Positions 5,840 to 7,038 of a DNA stretch of 7,038 nucleotides are shown piece after piece. The number at the start of each line of letters is the position of its first letter. Positions within the stretch are counted from its first letter, which is position 1. Under the pieces are notes generated by a model. It did no database searches and was not told the DNA's origin. It was given only the letters and a program-made list of their open reading frames with translations. This DNA comes from Lysobacteraceae bacterium (lineage in GTDB: Bacteria; Pseudomonadota; Gammaproteobacteria; Xanthomonadales; Xanthomonadaceae). A program made the translations under genes and the position numbers. Where the stretch lies: positions 1 to 7,038 of the forward strand of contig JAQGOI010000251.1 in the NCBI GenBank assembly GCA_028293685.1. Direction: 5' to 3'.

Positions 5840-7038
5840 ATGAGCCGCTATCTCGAAATCTTCCTGGGCATCCTGACCGCGATGGGTGGCTTCGTCGAAA
5901 TCGGCGAACTCACCTTCATGATGAACGCCGGCAGCATCTTCAATTACCAGTTGCTTTGGGTCGTCGTGCTCGGTGTCGCCGGCATCACCGTGTACGGAGA
6001 AATCGCCGGCCGCGTCGCCGCCGTGCGCGGGCAGGCGGTCTTCAACGCGATACGCGAACGCGCTGGCATCCGACTGGGTCTGTTGACGCTGCTGGCCGCA
6101 ACGCTGGTCTGCCTGCTCACCTGCGCGGCGGAAATCGGCGCGATCGCGATGCTGTGGGAACTGCTGTCGGGATGGCCTTACCGGGCGTTGCTCCTGCTGG
6201 CATTGGTCTTCTTCCTGCTGGTGATCTGGTTCCTTCCGTTCAAGACGATCGAGCGCGTGTTCGGCCTGATGGGGCTGCTGATGGTGGTCTTCATCGTCGC
6301 TGCCTGGAAAATGCAGCCCGACTGGTCGCAGATGGGCGCCGGGATGGTGCCGACGTTGCCGTCCGGCCCGGGTGACAAACAGCTGTTGTACGCCTACTAC
6401 GCCGTCGCCCTGCTCAGTTCGGTGATGCTGCCGTACGAAACCTATTTCTACGCGTCCGGTGCGATCGAAGACCGCTGGACTGCGCGGGATGTTCCATTCA
6501 ACCGGGTCATCGTGATCGTCGGTTTCGCATTGGGTGGGGTATTGGCGGTGGCCCTGATGAGCATTGGCAGCCAGTTTCTCGGGCCGCACAAGATCCAGGC
6601 AGGCCTGCCCGGCACCGCGGCACTCAGTGCAGCCAGCCAGCTCGGGCGGGGTGGCCTGTGGCTGGCGATCACCGGCATGTTCTTCGCATTCGCGGGCGCG
6701 GCGATCGAAACCGCGATGAGTTCGGCCTACGACATCGCGCAGTTCTTCGGCTGGCCGTGGGGCAAGTTCCGCAAACCACGCGAAGCCCCGCGCTTCGTGC
6801 TGGCGTGGGCCATCGTGCTGGTGCTGTCGACGCTGGTGGTGATGACCGGCGTGGATCCGATCAAGGTGGTCGAATACTCGATCGTTTTTTCGGTCGTGAT
6901 CCTGCCGTTGACGTATTTCCCGTTGATGGCGATTTCGCGCGACCGCGACGTGATGGGCGTGCATGTCAATGGTCCCGTCTCCAACACGCTGGGGTGGTTG
7001 TTTTTTGTCCTGATCACCATGGCCGCGGTGGCGGCGAT
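5840..7038 (+). CDS. NRAMP-fold divalent metal transporter, divergent metal site (3' end missing)
   Basis: 399 codons are visible, running off the right edge. About 11 hydrophobic segments can be drawn (roughly 4-27, 35-55, 79-107, 115-133, 138-156, 183-206, 222-246, 272-298, 318-336, 342-364, 384-399), matching the SLC11/NRAMP layout. Helix 3 keeps AEIGAIAML (97-105), like AEVIGTAIAL of classical members, and ERVFGLMGL (138-146) resembles their helix 5 start. In helix 1, GGFVEIGEL occupies the place of the metal-binding DPGN, giving E20-I-G-E23. In helix 6, VMLPYETYF (195-203) occupies the place of MPH. Substrate is therefore uncertain: a divalent cation is likely, but not necessarily Mn or Fe. 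The ATG at 5840 lies 4 nt after the preceding stop, without a strong SD, so translation is probably coupled. The long antisense frame over this gene is a shadow. Confidence 0.88.
   Translation, partial: MSRYLEIFLGILTAMGGFVEIGELTFMMNAGSIFNYQLLWVVVLGVAGITVYGEIAGRVAAVRGQAVFNAIRERAGIRLGLLTLLAATLVCLLTCAAEIGAIAMLWELLSGWPYRALLLLALVFFLLVIWFLPFKTIERVFGLMGLLMVVFIVAAWKMQPDWSQMGAGMVPTLPSGPGDKQLLYAYYAVALLSSVMLPYETYFYASGAIEDRWTARDVPFNRVIVIVGFALGGVLAVALMSIGSQFLGPHKIQAGLPGTAALSAASQLGRGGLWLAITGMFFAFAGAAIETAMSSAYDIAQFFGWPWGKFRKPREAPRFVLAWAIVLVLSTLVVMTGVDPIKVVEYSIVFSVVILPLTYFPLMAISRDRDVMGVHVNGPVSNTLGWLFFVLITMAAVAA

Noticed and set aside
5819..6964. 381-codon minus-strand frame, His/Gln/Arg-rich
   Set aside because: It lies wholly antisense to the NRAMP gene; its composition is what reversed GC-rich membrane-protein codons give, and it has no domain.

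Overview
The window is high-GC DNA with dense, GC-rich-codon genes. Three things suggest a gammaproteobacterium of the Xanthomonadales/Lysobacterales type: a KGG stress-repeat protein, a small YxxGYxxYP-type stress protein, and a Fis-family sigma-54 activator. This is a best guess from gene content; no rRNA or marker gene is present.

Left part (1-1594): two stress-type transcription units diverge from a gene-free control region of about 350 bp. On the minus strand is a hydrophilic Gly/Tyr/Gln-rich protein that runs off the left edge. On the plus strand are a KGG-repeat stress protein and a small conserved hypothetical. The main observation is that each arm has a sigma-54-type (-24/-12) promoter: a core-perfect one on the minus strand (584-570) and a one-mismatch one on the plus strand (781-797). 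Small dyads lie between and beside them.

Middle (1616-2986, minus): an orphan NtrC-family response regulator with a receiver, a sigma-54-interacting AAA+ domain and a Fis-type helix-turn-helix. It is convergent with the plus-strand stress genes. It is the type of protein needed to fire sigma-54 promoters, so the promoter pair and the regulator together suggest a compact sigma-54-controlled stress locus. That link is inference. The regulator itself has a -10-like box so close to its ATG, and no clear Shine-Dalgarno, that its mRNA may be leaderless.

Right part (3169-7038, plus): a likely three-gene operon of a TonB-dependent outer-membrane receptor closely resembling E. coli YncD/PqqU (PQQ uptake), a small single-pass membrane protein of unknown function, and an NRAMP-fold transporter that runs off the right edge. 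In the transporter the DPGN and MPH metal-site motifs of classical NRAMPs appear replaced by EIGE and LPY, so its substrate is probably not the usual Mn/Fe. Pairing a PqqU-type receptor with a divergent NRAMP suggests a trans-envelope uptake route whose cargo is uncertain.

I saw no tRNA, rRNA, CRISPR array, insertion sequence or convincing intrinsic terminator.
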